46,174 nucleotides of DNA from contig JAUYNO010000055.1 in the NCBI GenBank assembly GCA_030696045.1, positions 1 through 46,174 on the forward strand, in the 5' to 3' direction. Origin of the DNA: Stagnimonas sp. (GTDB taxonomy: Bacteria; Pseudomonadota; Gammaproteobacteria; Nevskiales; Nevskiaceae). The notes under the pieces were generated by a model. It worked only from the letters and a program-made list of their open reading frames with translations, did no database searches and was not told where the DNA came from. Positions 9,701-15,848 of this stretch are shown here, one piece after another (within the stretch, counting starts at the first letter, position 1; each line of letters starts with the position of its first letter). The translations under genes and the position numbers were made by a program.

Positions 9701-10034
9701 TGTCGAGGTAATCGGACAGCTGCAGGGTGGCGCCGCTGACGGCGGCCAGGGCCTCCTCGGCCCGGGTGGTGACGCCGTCCAGGCAGTCCTGCACGGTGGC
9801 ACGCAGCTCGCCCGCCAGCAGCGCGGCGCCGAAGCTGCGCACCATCGCCAGCGCGCCTTCGACCTCGGCCAGCTCGGCGACCGCCTCGCGCAGGCCGTTG
9901 CCGGCTTCCGGGTCCTCCTGGTACTGATCCAGCTGCAGCCGCACCCGGTGCAGGCCGCCATCGATCTCGGCCCGCATCCACTTCAGGCCGTTGGCCATCA
10001 GCAGCGGTACCCGCGGCAGATCACCAGCCGGCAT
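3693..10034 (-). CDS. chpA: ChpA-type hybrid histidine kinase/response regulator (CheA family)
   Basis: This giant CheA-like kinase of the type IV pilus chemosensory system has about 2113 residues. A long helical N-terminal part is followed by four canonical Hpt domains with phospho-histidines at about H662 (FHTLKGSGRM), H790 (LHTIKGSAAV), H1139 (LHTLKGSSRM) and H1374 (LHTLKGGARM). Acidic, proline-rich linkers separate the later ones. Next come a P4-type ATPase domain (LLRNAVVHGLE near 1690; DDGKGL; GRGVGTDVV), a CheW domain (about 1840-1990) and a C-terminal receiver with Asp2041 (LLDIEMP) and a conserved Lys (YLIKPY). In Pseudomonas ChpA phosphorylates PilG and PilH and so controls pilus extension, retraction and cAMP. 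The ATG at 10034 was chosen because it has CGGAG upstream and a 14-bp overlap with pilI. Longer frames would run through pilI in another phase. Confidence 0.95.
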   Translation of the reverse strand: MPAGDLPRVPLLMANGLKWMRAEIDGGLHRVRLQLDQYQEDPEAGNGLREAVAELAEVEGALAMVRSFGAALLAGELRATVQDCLDGVTTRAEEALAAVSGATLQLSDYLDSLLLGQPDRAAVLQPVISELRLARGKPALTEADLFVRQMQQLDPRLPVPMQPARVEGNAGIVARKLLVPFQAVLLQWLKGQDSDDALSKLGKVAEQIAVNTTDSGVYLLWSSCAAATDSLRLHPRADALELKRWFGRMGQQMKLLAEHGERGAAGQQGEISWRLVGYAAALDCSGPRWQRLREALPLDGHLPMEPQLSEARRRLRGPNTRLLEKVTEEVRRDLGQIKDEIDLARRSGRISADTWTHTRDRTLRMSRTLALLGLSQLEQVLANQAVSLDQLTSEVDSVSEGRWMGLATALLTVEHSLENALLRPLRQLRPGAAGAAPELEEEVPHSRDLQDGIAALLREMLVDLAKLKTLLDAYLKDGQAAPTDEPAQLLNEVAAGLVMLDRERAAILAARLESWLRVAAFPRLRTDAVEAAQFAEAITGLEIYLEALRDGLPSTDRLLDELSLAIERLRFNPAEEAPDLTDQAESELLALLKETEDDVRAAEAGADTAPPPLAAAEEDPEIRDIFLEEAEEVRELLSRVLPGFQRAPDNPDTIAELRRAFHTLKGSGRMVGASQIGEVGWAVEHLLNRCVEGALPVNSAVVEVVERTLRLLPILLTEFRDGQGVELNSEAQALVEHAHFLASGRAPQMIDDEVLGVFREDALDRLAYLVQWLDNEPPPAVDDEAVRALHTIKGSAAVVNAEALSQLAAAFEQLLEGLRESALPLTPELRALLREAIPVFRDWVREAGKAELPPATDWLARVEAARSFLPPPGEGGGNQRRETFVTQAFEQLQGLEQGFAAWAAAATETTRAPELRQAAERLQELSREAGCSALALACDALAERLGRVDAATPDPAFFLRIGDALEELFQYLDLFRDGSLRDNGRALAERLRRLPTRVGDLAPPQPATAAPLPVEMSWEAPAPPEVELETELLAEAPAAAPIEVSGPVEQIEVIEFARPEPEPSAADADSSWVEPEFVPGPEAEPLPVIPPPELPLDPELAEIFQAEAAELFDDLREGLASWRLDGLQAPPEGLLRALHTLKGSSRMAGMAALGDVAHSLESRLNQVATGRQDGIATHAALLATVPVMEAAVANLPIAIEAMPREAIEMPPVEQEPVLLEESAPVSAEGLAVGEASLSAFEPDSAPVDPLPEAAAGFDPGPASSSEPVLDRFEQPATEFSFESTPVLEPDAPLPNISDDPALAPDTDGEALGAPAQRASRREPVQLDSEIDPELANIFVAEATEMLEAMDGALTAWSRDSRDEEAVRELQRALHTLKGGARMTGFSHMGDLAHDMETEVSHLSLRSGPPSEIEHGALRAQLEAMEHLHDALARGHYTVTVRESAPPVVEAPVEFEPAPMPEAVPLLPATAAAPIGWRPELFWKPEEDASQSAVRRELARVSVEALDAMLNEAGEISIYRSRLEQQNAALQAQLGEMTQTVVRLREQLRMLDIETEAQIVARGLSAAVPDQYTQDFDPLEMDRYSRMQELSRALAESVNDLASVQVLMDQVVDDAQGLLQQQGRINASVQQGLMSTLMVPFSRQVARLQRVVRQTAQEEGKYAEVVFSGVESELDRNVLERMTAPIEHLLRNAVVHGLESPEQRALAEKSSVGTVMVSLKREGTQLLMEIADDGKGLDFGAIRRKAIEQGLMPADAQLGDEDVAQFIFESGFSTASTLSQNAGRGVGTDVVASEVKQLGGSLELRSVPGKGTRFIIRLPLSLALSQALMVAVGHESYALPLTAIDGIARIPVAMLAKAQVEGALAFSYGGHDYRVRHLADLIDLPVTPPAADARTVPAVLVRLGEGLGGGERRAALIVDGLLGNREVVSKAVGPQLSSISGVAGATILPNGQVVLILDPAALIVDRARRKLIAEAAARAAAAEAADKDREGELIMVVDDSITMRRVAERLLLRQGFRVITAKDGLDAIAQLQTETPAAILLDIEMPRADGFEVAGFVRNTDRIAGVPIVMITSRSGEKHRARAASLGVNRYLIKPYQEDQLMSEVRSVLAEQLI

Positions 10035-10569
10035 GGGCGAACTCCGGACTGGCCACCACCTTGCTGAAGCTGAACGCCAGCCAGGGCTGGTGGGCACGCT
10101 CGAACGCGCCCAACAGGTAGGGCGCGAAGGCGCCGCTGAAGGCCAGCTGTTCGTGCTGCTGATCGCCGGCGACGAACTGCCGGTAGCCGGCGACCTCGTC
10201 GACCAGGAAGCCGACCGGCACCCGCGGTGAGTTGTAGACCAGCACCCGGCTGCCCTGCAGGTCGGTGCGACGTGGCAGGCCCAGGAAGAGCGCCAGATCG
10301 GCCACCGGCAGGATGCCACCGCGGACATTGGCCACGCCCATCAGCCAGGGTTTGGCGCCCGGCGCGCGGGTCAGCGACGGTGGGGTGATGATTTCCCGCA
10401 CGTCTTCGCGCGGCGCCACGCACCAGTGATCGCGCAGACGGAAGCCCAGGCCCAACCAGAAGTCGGCGCGCCGCTGTGACACGTCTGGCCGGGCGGCGCG
10501 CACGCGCGCCTCCATGGCGGCCAGCAGTTCGTAGGGCGCGTCGCGTAGGGCTCGAAGATCAGCCGTCAT
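10021..10569 (-). CDS. pilI: CheW-like adaptor PilI
   Basis: This 182-residue CheW-domain protein links the chemoreceptor PilJ to the kinase ChpA. The N-terminal segment APYELLAAMEARVRAA is typical of PilI. The CheW core follows, with LMGVANVRGGILPVADLALFLG at about residues 75-97 and VGFLVDEVAGYRQF at about 118-131. It is cytosolic with no signal peptide. It starts 3 bp after the pilG stop and overlaps chpA by 14 bp, so pilG-pilI-chpA form one tight operon. In the usual arrangement pilH sits between pilG and pilI, and pilJ between pilI and chpA. Here both are absent and found 10 kb away. Confidence 0.92.
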   Translation of the reverse strand: MTADLRALRDAPYELLAAMEARVRAARPDVSQRRADFWLGLGFRLRDHWCVAPREDVREIITPPSLTRAPGAKPWLMGVANVRGGILPVADLALFLGLPRRTDLQGSRVLVYNSPRVPVGFLVDEVAGYRQFVAGDQQHEQLAFSGAFAPYLLGAFERAHQPWLAFSFSKVVASPEFAHAGW

Positions 10570-10572
10570 GAC

Positions 10573-10989
10573 CTACTTGGCCGGTTTCAGGTAGGCCTTT
10601 ACCGCGCCGATCAGTTCATCCTTGGTGAATGGCTTGGTCAGATATTCGTCGGAGCCGACGATCCGCCCGCGCGCACGATCAAACAGTCCATCCTTGGACG
10701 ACAGCATGATCACCGGCGTGGCGGCGTACTTGGCATTGCCCTTGATGAGCGCGCAGGCCTGATAGCCATCCAGGCGCGGCATCATGATGTCGATGAAGAT
10801 CAGATCCGGCTTCTGGTCGGCGATCTTGGCCAGGGCCTCGAAGCCGTCGGCGGCGGTGATCACCTCATAGCCTTCCTTCACCAGCAGCGTCTCGGCGGTG
10901 CGGCGGATGGTCTGGGAGTCATCAATGACCATGACCTTGGCCAAGGCCATACCCGCCTGCGCGTTCTCCGTGGCTGCTTCCGTGGGCAC
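10573..10989 (-). CDS. pilG: Single-domain response regulator PilG
   Basis: This is a receiver-only protein of 138 residues. The acidic pocket is VMVIDDSQTIRRTAETLL, the phospho-acceptor is Asp67 (FIDIMMPRLDGYQ), the switch Thr/Ser lies in VIMLSSKDGLFD, and the conserved Lys119 is in YLTKPF. The GRIVGSDEYLTKPF stretch is diagnostic of PilG rather than PilH. PilG works downstream of ChpA to promote pilus extension and cAMP synthesis. I chose a GTG start at 10989, since GGAGAG lies 7 nt upstream and the length matches Pseudomonas PilG (135 aa). The internal ATG at 10950 lacks well-placed Shine-Dalgarno bases. The gene heads the minus-strand operon and is divergent from gshA, as gshB is from pilG in Pseudomonas. 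Confidence 0.95.
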   Translation of the reverse strand: MPTEAATENAQAGMALAKVMVIDDSQTIRRTAETLLVKEGYEVITAADGFEALAKIADQKPDLIFIDIMMPRLDGYQACALIKGNAKYAATPVIMLSSKDGLFDRARGRIVGSDEYLTKPFTKDELIGAVKAYLKPAK

Positions 10990-11045
10990 TGAGCTTCTCT
11001 CCGGGGGGTGCGCGTCAAGGGCGCGATCTGATTGAGTGCGACGAA

Positions 11046-11054
11046 GTAATAGCA
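11046..11054 (-). promoter_or_regulatory. Possible extended -10 promoter for pilG
   Basis: The minus strand reads TGC-TATTAC, matching the extended -10 pattern TGnTATAAT at 7 of 8 defined positions. It lies about 57 bp upstream of the pilG GTG. No convincing -35 is found at the right distance. The 222-bp pilG-gshA spacer must hold divergent promoters, and this is the best candidate for the pil side. No clear gshA promoter could be picked. Confidence 0.25.
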
Positions 11055-11211
11055 CACTCGCCGCGCCGGCCGCACCTCTTGCAAGCGGGTCGCGCGGCCC
11101 CAGCTTCCCGGTCGCTTCCGTTAGGCTTGGCTCACCAGACCAGTCCGTCTCCGGCCGGCTAGTGCCGACGCTCCGGAACCGCCCCTCCACCGCAGCGCCC
11201 AGAGGCCCCCC

Positions 11212-12537
11212 ATGCTCGATGCCCGGCACCCTTCGGTGCCCAATCTCACCACCGCCCACAGCGCGCCCCTGCTCCGCTTCGAGAAGCTGTTGCTGGAACA
11301 GGCGCCGCGCATCGAGGGCTGGTTCCGGCGCGAGTTCCACAAGACGCCGGCGCCGTTCTACTGCTCGGTGGATCTGCGCAACGCCGGCTACAAGCTGGCG
11401 GTGGTCGATACCAATCTGTTCCCGGCCGGCTTCAACAATCTGAATCCGGCGTTCGAGCCGCTCGCCATCCACGCCCTGCAGTCGGCACTCGAAAAGCTGA
11501 TGCCGAGCGCCTGCAACCTGGTGCTGGTGCCCGAGAACCACACCCGCAACCTCTACTACCTGGAAGCGGTCGCCACCCTGCGCGACCTTATCGGCAAGGC
11601 CGGCTACACGGTGCGCATCGGTTCGATCAATCCGGCGGTGACCGAGCCGCTGGAGCTGCCGCTGCCCTCGGGCAAGAGCCTGCGACTGGAACCGCTCCAG
11701 CGCGACGGCGACTACGTCTACCTCGACGGTTTCAAGCCCTGCCTGGTGCTATTGCACAACGATCTGTCCGGCGGCCGGCCGGCGATCCTGGAAGGACTCA
11801 AGCAACCGGTGGTGCCGCATCCCAAGCTGGGCTGGAGCGACCGCCTGAAGTCCGGGCACTTCACCATCTACCAGGAAGTCGCCGAGGAATTCGCCGAGCA
11901 GCTCGGCATCGACCCCTGGCTGGTCAACCCGCTGTTCCGCAACTGCGGCGAGATCAACTTCCTCAAGCGCGAAGGCGAGGAATGCCTGGCGGCGAATGTC
12001 GAACTGCTGCTGGAGGACATCAAGGCCAAGTACGCCGAATACGGCGTCACCGACGAGCCTTTCGTCATCGTCAAATCCGACGCCGGCACCTATGGCATGG
12101 GCGTGATGACGGTGAAGTCGGTGGACGAGATCCGCAACATGAACCGCGATACCCGCAAGAAGATGGCCTCGGCCAAGGAGGGCAACGAAGTCACCGGCGC
12201 CATCCTCCAAGAGGGCGTCTATACGTTTGAACACTGGCAGGACGCCGCCACCGATTCGCCACTGATGACCGCCGAACCGGTGGTCTACATGATCGACCAC
12301 TATGTCGTCGGCGGCTTCTACCGGGTGCACGCCGGCCGCAGCAATACCGAGAACCTCAACGCCCCGGGCGCGCAGTTCCGGCAGCTGGCCTTCAACAATG
12401 CCTGCAACTGCCCGGAGCCGGACGCGGCGCCGGACGCCGAACCGAACAAGTTCTACGCCTACGGCGTGGTGGCGCGGCTGGCGCTGCTGGCCGCCGCCCG
12501 CGAGGCGGTCGCGGCCCTGGCCAGCGACGCCAACTAG
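11212..12537 (+). CDS. gshA: Glutamate-cysteine ligase (proteobacterial GshA family)
   Basis: This 441-residue cytosolic enzyme catalyses ATP-dependent gamma-glutamylcysteine formation, the first step of glutathione synthesis. It belongs to the distinct GshA family described from Acidithiobacillus and many beta- and gammaproteobacteria, not to the E. coli type. Characteristic blocks are FYCSVDLRNAGYKLAVVDTN near residue 45, LVLVPENHTRNLYYLE near 103, PFVIVKSDAGTYGMGVMTV near 285 and VGGFYRVHAGRSNTENLNAP near 365. The ATG at 11212 follows an AGAGG ribosome site. The gene is 9 bp upstream of gshB, so both glutathione enzymes are made from one mRNA. The promoter should lie in the spacer shared with pilG. 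Confidence 0.92.
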   Translation: MLDARHPSVPNLTTAHSAPLLRFEKLLLEQAPRIEGWFRREFHKTPAPFYCSVDLRNAGYKLAVVDTNLFPAGFNNLNPAFEPLAIHALQSALEKLMPSACNLVLVPENHTRNLYYLEAVATLRDLIGKAGYTVRIGSINPAVTEPLELPLPSGKSLRLEPLQRDGDYVYLDGFKPCLVLLHNDLSGGRPAILEGLKQPVVPHPKLGWSDRLKSGHFTIYQEVAEEFAEQLGIDPWLVNPLFRNCGEINFLKREGEECLAANVELLLEDIKAKYAEYGVTDEPFVIVKSDAGTYGMGVMTVKSVDEIRNMNRDTRKKMASAKEGNEVTGAILQEGVYTFEHWQDAATDSPLMTAEPVVYMIDHYVVGGFYRVHAGRSNTENLNAPGAQFRQLAFNNACNCPEPDAAPDAEPNKFYAYGVVARLALLAAAREAVAALASDAN

Positions 12538-12546
12538 GGGATCGCG

Positions 12547-13509
12547 ATGACTTACACCCTGGGGGTTGTCATGGACCCCATCGCCGGCATCAAGCCGTAT
12601 AAGGACACGACCCTGGCGCTGATGCTGGCAGCGCAGGCGCGCGGCTTCGCCCTGCGCTATTTCGAACTGCCGGATCTCTGGCTGCGCGATGGCGTCGCCT
12701 GGGGCCGGGCGCGGCCGGTGAAAGTGTTCGACGACAAGCAGCACTGGTTCGAGCTGGGCGCCGCCGAAGACCTCGAACTCGGCCGGCTCGACGCCATCCT
12801 GATGCGCAAGGACCCGCCCTTCGATCTCGAATACGTCACCGCCAGCTACATCCTGGAACGCGCCGAAGCCGCCGGAGCGCTGGTGGTGAACAAGCCGGCC
12901 TCGCTGCGCGACTGCAACGAAAAGGTGTTCATCAGCTGGTTCGCCGGACTGTGCGCGCCCACCCTCATCAGCCGCGACCCGGCGCGCCTCAAGGCCTTCC
13001 ACGCCGAGCAGGGCGATGTCATCTACAAGCCGCTCGACGGCATGGGCGGCGCCGGCATCTTCCGGGTGCGCGAGGACGCGCTCAATCTCGGCAGCGTCAT
13101 CGAATCCCTGAGCCAAAACGGCCGCCAGACCATCATGGCGCAACGCTATCTGCCGGCGATTGTCGAGGGCGACACCCGGGTGCTGATGGTCGACGGCGAG
13201 CCGGTACCCTACGGGCTGGCCCGGGTGCCGCAGGGGACCGAGACCCGCGGCAATCTCGCCGCCGGCGGCAAGGGCGAGCCGCGACCGCTGACGACGGCGC
13301 AGCGGCGCATCGCCGCCGTGGTCGGCCCCGAGCTGAAGCGGCGCGGCCTGCTGTTCGTCGGCCTCGACGTGATCGGCGACTGCCTGACCGAGATCAATGT
13401 CACCTCGCCGACCTGCGCCCGCGAAATCGACGCCGCCTACGGCACCGACATTGGCGGGCTGCTGATGACCGCCATCGAAACCCGCCTCAAGAACCGCCCC
13501 GCCGCATGA
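12547..13509 (+). CDS. gshB: Glutathione synthetase
   Basis: This 320-residue ATP-grasp enzyme joins gamma-glutamylcysteine and glycine to make glutathione in the cytosol. The N-terminus VVMDPIAGIKPYKDTTLAL is the standard GshB opening. DAILMRKDPPFDLEYV (about residues 82-97) and the ATP-grasp segments VIYKPLDGMGGAGIFRV and IMAQRYLPAIVEGDTRVLMV follow. The magnesium-binding end FVGLDVIGDCLTEINVTSPT is intact. Length matches the family (about 315). The start lies 9 bp after gshA, and the stop overlaps the M28 peptidase start as ATGA. In Pseudomonas gshB also lies between pilG and yqgE/ruvX, so the neighbourhood supports the call. Confidence 0.96.
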   Translation: MTYTLGVVMDPIAGIKPYKDTTLALMLAAQARGFALRYFELPDLWLRDGVAWGRARPVKVFDDKQHWFELGAAEDLELGRLDAILMRKDPPFDLEYVTASYILERAEAAGALVVNKPASLRDCNEKVFISWFAGLCAPTLISRDPARLKAFHAEQGDVIYKPLDGMGGAGIFRVREDALNLGSVIESLSQNGRQTIMAQRYLPAIVEGDTRVLMVDGEPVPYGLARVPQGTETRGNLAAGGKGEPRPLTTAQRRIAAVVGPELKRRGLLFVGLDVIGDCLTEINVTSPTCAREIDAAYGTDIGGLLMTAIETRLKNRPAA

Positions 13510-14933
13510 ACCGTCTCGTCCTGGCCCTGCTGGGCCTGCTGCCCCTGCCCGCTGTTGCCGATGGCGCAGCGCCCACCGTCCCGCTGGCTGCGGCCCAGAC
13601 GCAATTGCGCGAAGCCGCGCTGGCTTCCGACTACGCCTATGTGCAGACCGCGGCGCTCGCCGACGGCATCGGCCAGCGCCTGTCCGGCTCGCCCGGCGCG
13701 GCGGCGGCGGTGCAGTACGTCGCCGCCGAGCTGCGCAAGCTCGGCCTGGAGGTGAAACTGGAACCGGTGAAGGTGTCGCACTGGGTGCGCGGCGCTGAGG
13801 AGGCCGCGCTGATCGACTGGCCCGGCCGTCCGGCCGGCCTGGAGCAGCGCCTCGCCCTGTTGACCCTGGGCGGCAGCGTCGCCACCCCGCCCCGGGGCCT
13901 TAGTGCCGCCGTGGTGCCGGTGCGCGACTACGCCGAGCTGGAGCAGCTCGGCCGTGCCGGTATCGAGGGCCGCATCGTGCTGTTCACGACGGCCTACGAC
14001 GAGTCGGCGAACCAGGCCGGTTTTGCCGGCAAGGCCTATGGCGCTGCCGTCGACTATCGCGCCAACGGCGCCGCCAAGGCCGCTGGCTTTGGTGCCGTCG
14101 CCGCGCTCAACCGCTCCGCCGGCCCCGGCGACAACCGCCTGCCGCACACCGGCGCGCTGAAATACGTCGAGGGCGTAACGAAGATTCCCGCTGCCTCCGT
14201 CAGCGCCGAGGACGCACTGCTGATCGAACGCCTGGCCCGCCGGGGCGAGGTGCGCCTGCGCCTGAAACTGCTGCCCCAGACCCTACCGGATGCCGACAGC
14301 TACAACGTCGTCGCCGATCTCCGGGGCCGCGAGCTGCCGGAGCAGATCGTGCTGGTGTCCGGCCATCTGGATTCCTGGGACGTCGGCACCGGCGCCCAGG
14401 ACGACGCCACCGGCGTCGCGGTGGCGATGCAGGTGGCGCAGCTGTTCCAGCGCACCGGCCTGAGGCCGAAGCGCACGCTGCGGGTGGTGGCCTGGATGAA
14501 CGAGGAGAATGGCCTGGCAGGGGCCAAGGCCTATGCCGCCGCCCATGCCGCCGAGCTCGACCAGCACGTCGCCGCCATCGAGATGGACATGGGCGCCGGC
14601 CACGCGCTCGGCTTCCAGGCCCAGGTGCCCGCCGAGGCCATGCCGGCACTGGAAGCCATCGCCAAGTCGCTGGTGCCGATGGGCGCCGGCCTGGTACAGC
14701 ACAGCCTCAAGGGCGTCGGTGCCGATATCGATCCGCTCGGCAAGGCCGGCGTGCCCGGCTTCGCCCCCCTGGTCGACGGCCGCGACTACTTCCGCATCCA
14801 CCACACCGAGGCTGACACCCTCGACAAGGTGGTGCCCCGCCACCTCGCCGAGAACGCGGCGGTGCTGGGCGTGCTGGCCTACAGCCTGGCCGAGGGTGAT
14901 GCCCTGCCCCGGCTGCCGCCCAGCCTGCCCTGA
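13506..14933 (+). CDS. Exported M28-family aminopeptidase
   Basis: This 475-residue zinc peptidase has a Sec signal peptide (about residues 1-19, cleaved after AVADG or nearby) and acts in the periplasm or outside the cell. A PA-like insert domain lies at about 110-240. The M28 catalytic core carries His287 and Asp289 (SGHLDSWDVG), the bridging Asp in GAQDDATG (299-300), the Glu pair in MNEENG (333-334), Asp near 361 (EMDMG) and a late His in RIHHTEADT near 434. The family removes N-terminal residues, or acts as a carboxypeptidase Q-like enzyme. The start is set by the 4-bp ATGA overlap with gshB and by the signal peptide. It might feed amino acids to the glutathione genes it is coupled to, but that is inference. 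A MITE-like repeat begins right at its stop. Confidence 0.88.
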   Translation: MNRLVLALLGLLPLPAVADGAAPTVPLAAAQTQLREAALASDYAYVQTAALADGIGQRLSGSPGAAAAVQYVAAELRKLGLEVKLEPVKVSHWVRGAEEAALIDWPGRPAGLEQRLALLTLGGSVATPPRGLSAAVVPVRDYAELEQLGRAGIEGRIVLFTTAYDESANQAGFAGKAYGAAVDYRANGAAKAAGFGAVAALNRSAGPGDNRLPHTGALKYVEGVTKIPAASVSAEDALLIERLARRGEVRLRLKLLPQTLPDADSYNVVADLRGRELPEQIVLVSGHLDSWDVGTGAQDDATGVAVAMQVAQLFQRTGLRPKRTLRVVAWMNEENGLAGAKAYAAAHAAELDQHVAAIEMDMGAGHALGFQAQVPAEAMPALEAIAKSLVPMGAGLVQHSLKGVGADIDPLGKAGVPGFAPLVDGRDYFRIHHTEADTLDKVVPRHLAENAAVLGVLAYSLAEGDALPRLPPSLP

Positions 14934-15074
14934 GAGCTTGCGAATAAATCTACTGCGCTGCCCAGCCGCTTCGTCATGCGGTGCTCGAAATCCTCACGCA
15001 CTTCAGTGCGTTGCGGTTTCTGCGCTCCTATTCCTCGCGGCTGGGCATGCTCGCTACGATTTCTTCACAAGCTC
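14934..15074. repeat. MITE-like palindromic repeat, copy A (141 bp)
   Basis: The element runs from GAGCTTGCGAATAAATC directly after the M28 peptidase TGA to ATTTCTTCACAAGCTC. Its two ends form imperfect inverted arms of about 36 bp, with outer GAGCTTG/CAAGCTC and inner GCCCAGCCGC/GCGGCTGGGC. The centre is a small hairpin CGCAC-TTCA-GTGCG. It matches copy B (15698-15838) closely and copy C (33160-33348) with an insertion. It has no coding capacity and no transposase. It lies between the peptidase gene and yqgE. Confidence 0.85.
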
Positions 15075-15127
15075 GGCGCGAAAAAAATCGCCTTGCGGCC
15101 CCCGCCGCCGAGCGGAATACTGAGCCC

Positions 15128-15697
15128 ATGTCCGAACAAGCCGATATTGAATACCTGAGCAACCAGTTCCTGGTGGCGATGCCCTCGCTGGAAGACGAGC
15201 AGTTCAACCACTCCGTCACCCTGCTGTGCGAGCACAGCGACAAGGGCGCCCTGGGCCTTATCATCAACCGGCCGCTGCAACTCAAGCTCACCGAGATGCT
15301 CGACCAGATGGAACTGCCGCGCGCGGCGCTGGGCCAGGACAGCATCATCTACTGGGGCGGGCCGGTGGCGCCGGAGCGCGGCTTCGTGATCCACGAAGGC
15401 GCCGGCGCCTGGGACTCGACCATGGCGGTCGGCGGCAATCTCTACATCACCACCTCGCGCGACGTGCTCAAGGCCATCGGCGAGGGCAGCGGTCCCAAGC
15501 ACTACTTCGTCGCCCTCGGCTATGCCGGCTGGGGCGCCGGCCAGCTGGAGACCGAGATCCTTTCCAACTCCTGGCTCAACACCCCGGTCGATTCCGCGAT
15601 CCTGTTCGGGACGCCGGCCTCCGAGCGCTGGAAACTGGCCACCCGTCTGCTGGGTGTGGATGTGACGCAGCTGGGTGGTCAGGCCGGCCACGCCTGA
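15128..15697 (+). CDS. yqgE: YqgE/AlgH family protein
   Basis: This 189-residue cytosolic protein is of unknown molecular function. The family pattern is clear: YLSNQFLVAMPSLEDEQFNHSV and TLLCEHSDKGALGLIINRPL at residues 8-48, YWGGPVAPERGFVIH near 75, and YFVALGYAGWGAGQLETEI near 123-141. YqgE is usually encoded next to ruvX, and in Pseudomonas its AlgH homologue has been linked to alginate control. The ATG at 15128 starts at the family-typical N-terminus. An in-frame extension upstream would read into the MITE-like repeat and is rejected. The ribosome site is weak. Two MITE-like copies flank it, ending 53 bp before the start and beginning at the stop, so its expression may have become independent of gshAB. 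Confidence 0.93.
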   Translation: MSEQADIEYLSNQFLVAMPSLEDEQFNHSVTLLCEHSDKGALGLIINRPLQLKLTEMLDQMELPRAALGQDSIIYWGGPVAPERGFVIHEGAGAWDSTMAVGGNLYITTSRDVLKAIGEGSGPKHYFVALGYAGWGAGQLETEILSNSWLNTPVDSAILFGTPASERWKLATRLLGVDVTQLGGQAGHA

Positions 15698-15838
15698 GAG
15701 CTTGTGAATAAATCTACTGCGCTGCCCATCCGCGTCGTCATGCGGTGCTCGAAATGCTCACGCACTTCAGTGCGCTGCGCTTTCTGCGCTCCTATTCCTA
15801 GCGGCTGGGCATGCTCGCTACGATTTCTTCACAAGCTC
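15698..15838. repeat. MITE-like palindromic repeat, copy B (141 bp)
   Basis: This is the same element as copy A, starting GAGCTTGTGAATAAATC right after the yqgE TGA and ending CTTCACAAGCTC. The ends pair over GAGCTTGTGAA/TTCACAAGCTC, and the internal hairpin CGCAC-TTCA-GTGCG is kept. It has the same length as copy A and few differences, which suggests recent copying. The next gene (DUF3667) starts 10 bp after its right end. The short distance means its ribosome site and leader lie next to or partly inside the element. Confidence 0.85.
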
Positions 15839-15848
15839 TGAGCCGCGA

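Noticed and set aside
10035..10328. Longer N-terminus for ChpA (another 98 codons upstream)
   Set aside because: The extension lies inside pilI in another frame, has Trp/Ser/Arg-rich composition unlike a real protein, and the ATG at 10034 has a CGGAG ribosome site.
15075..15127. Upstream extension of yqgE into repeat copy A
   Set aside because: The family N-terminus begins at 15128. The extension has Arg/Lys-rich composition and is encoded by repeat DNA.
14934..15838. Insertion sequence with yqgE as passenger between two MITE-like copies
   Set aside because: Both copies are direct, each next to a stop codon, yqgE is in its usual neighbourhood, and there is no transposase. A composite transposon is unlikely.
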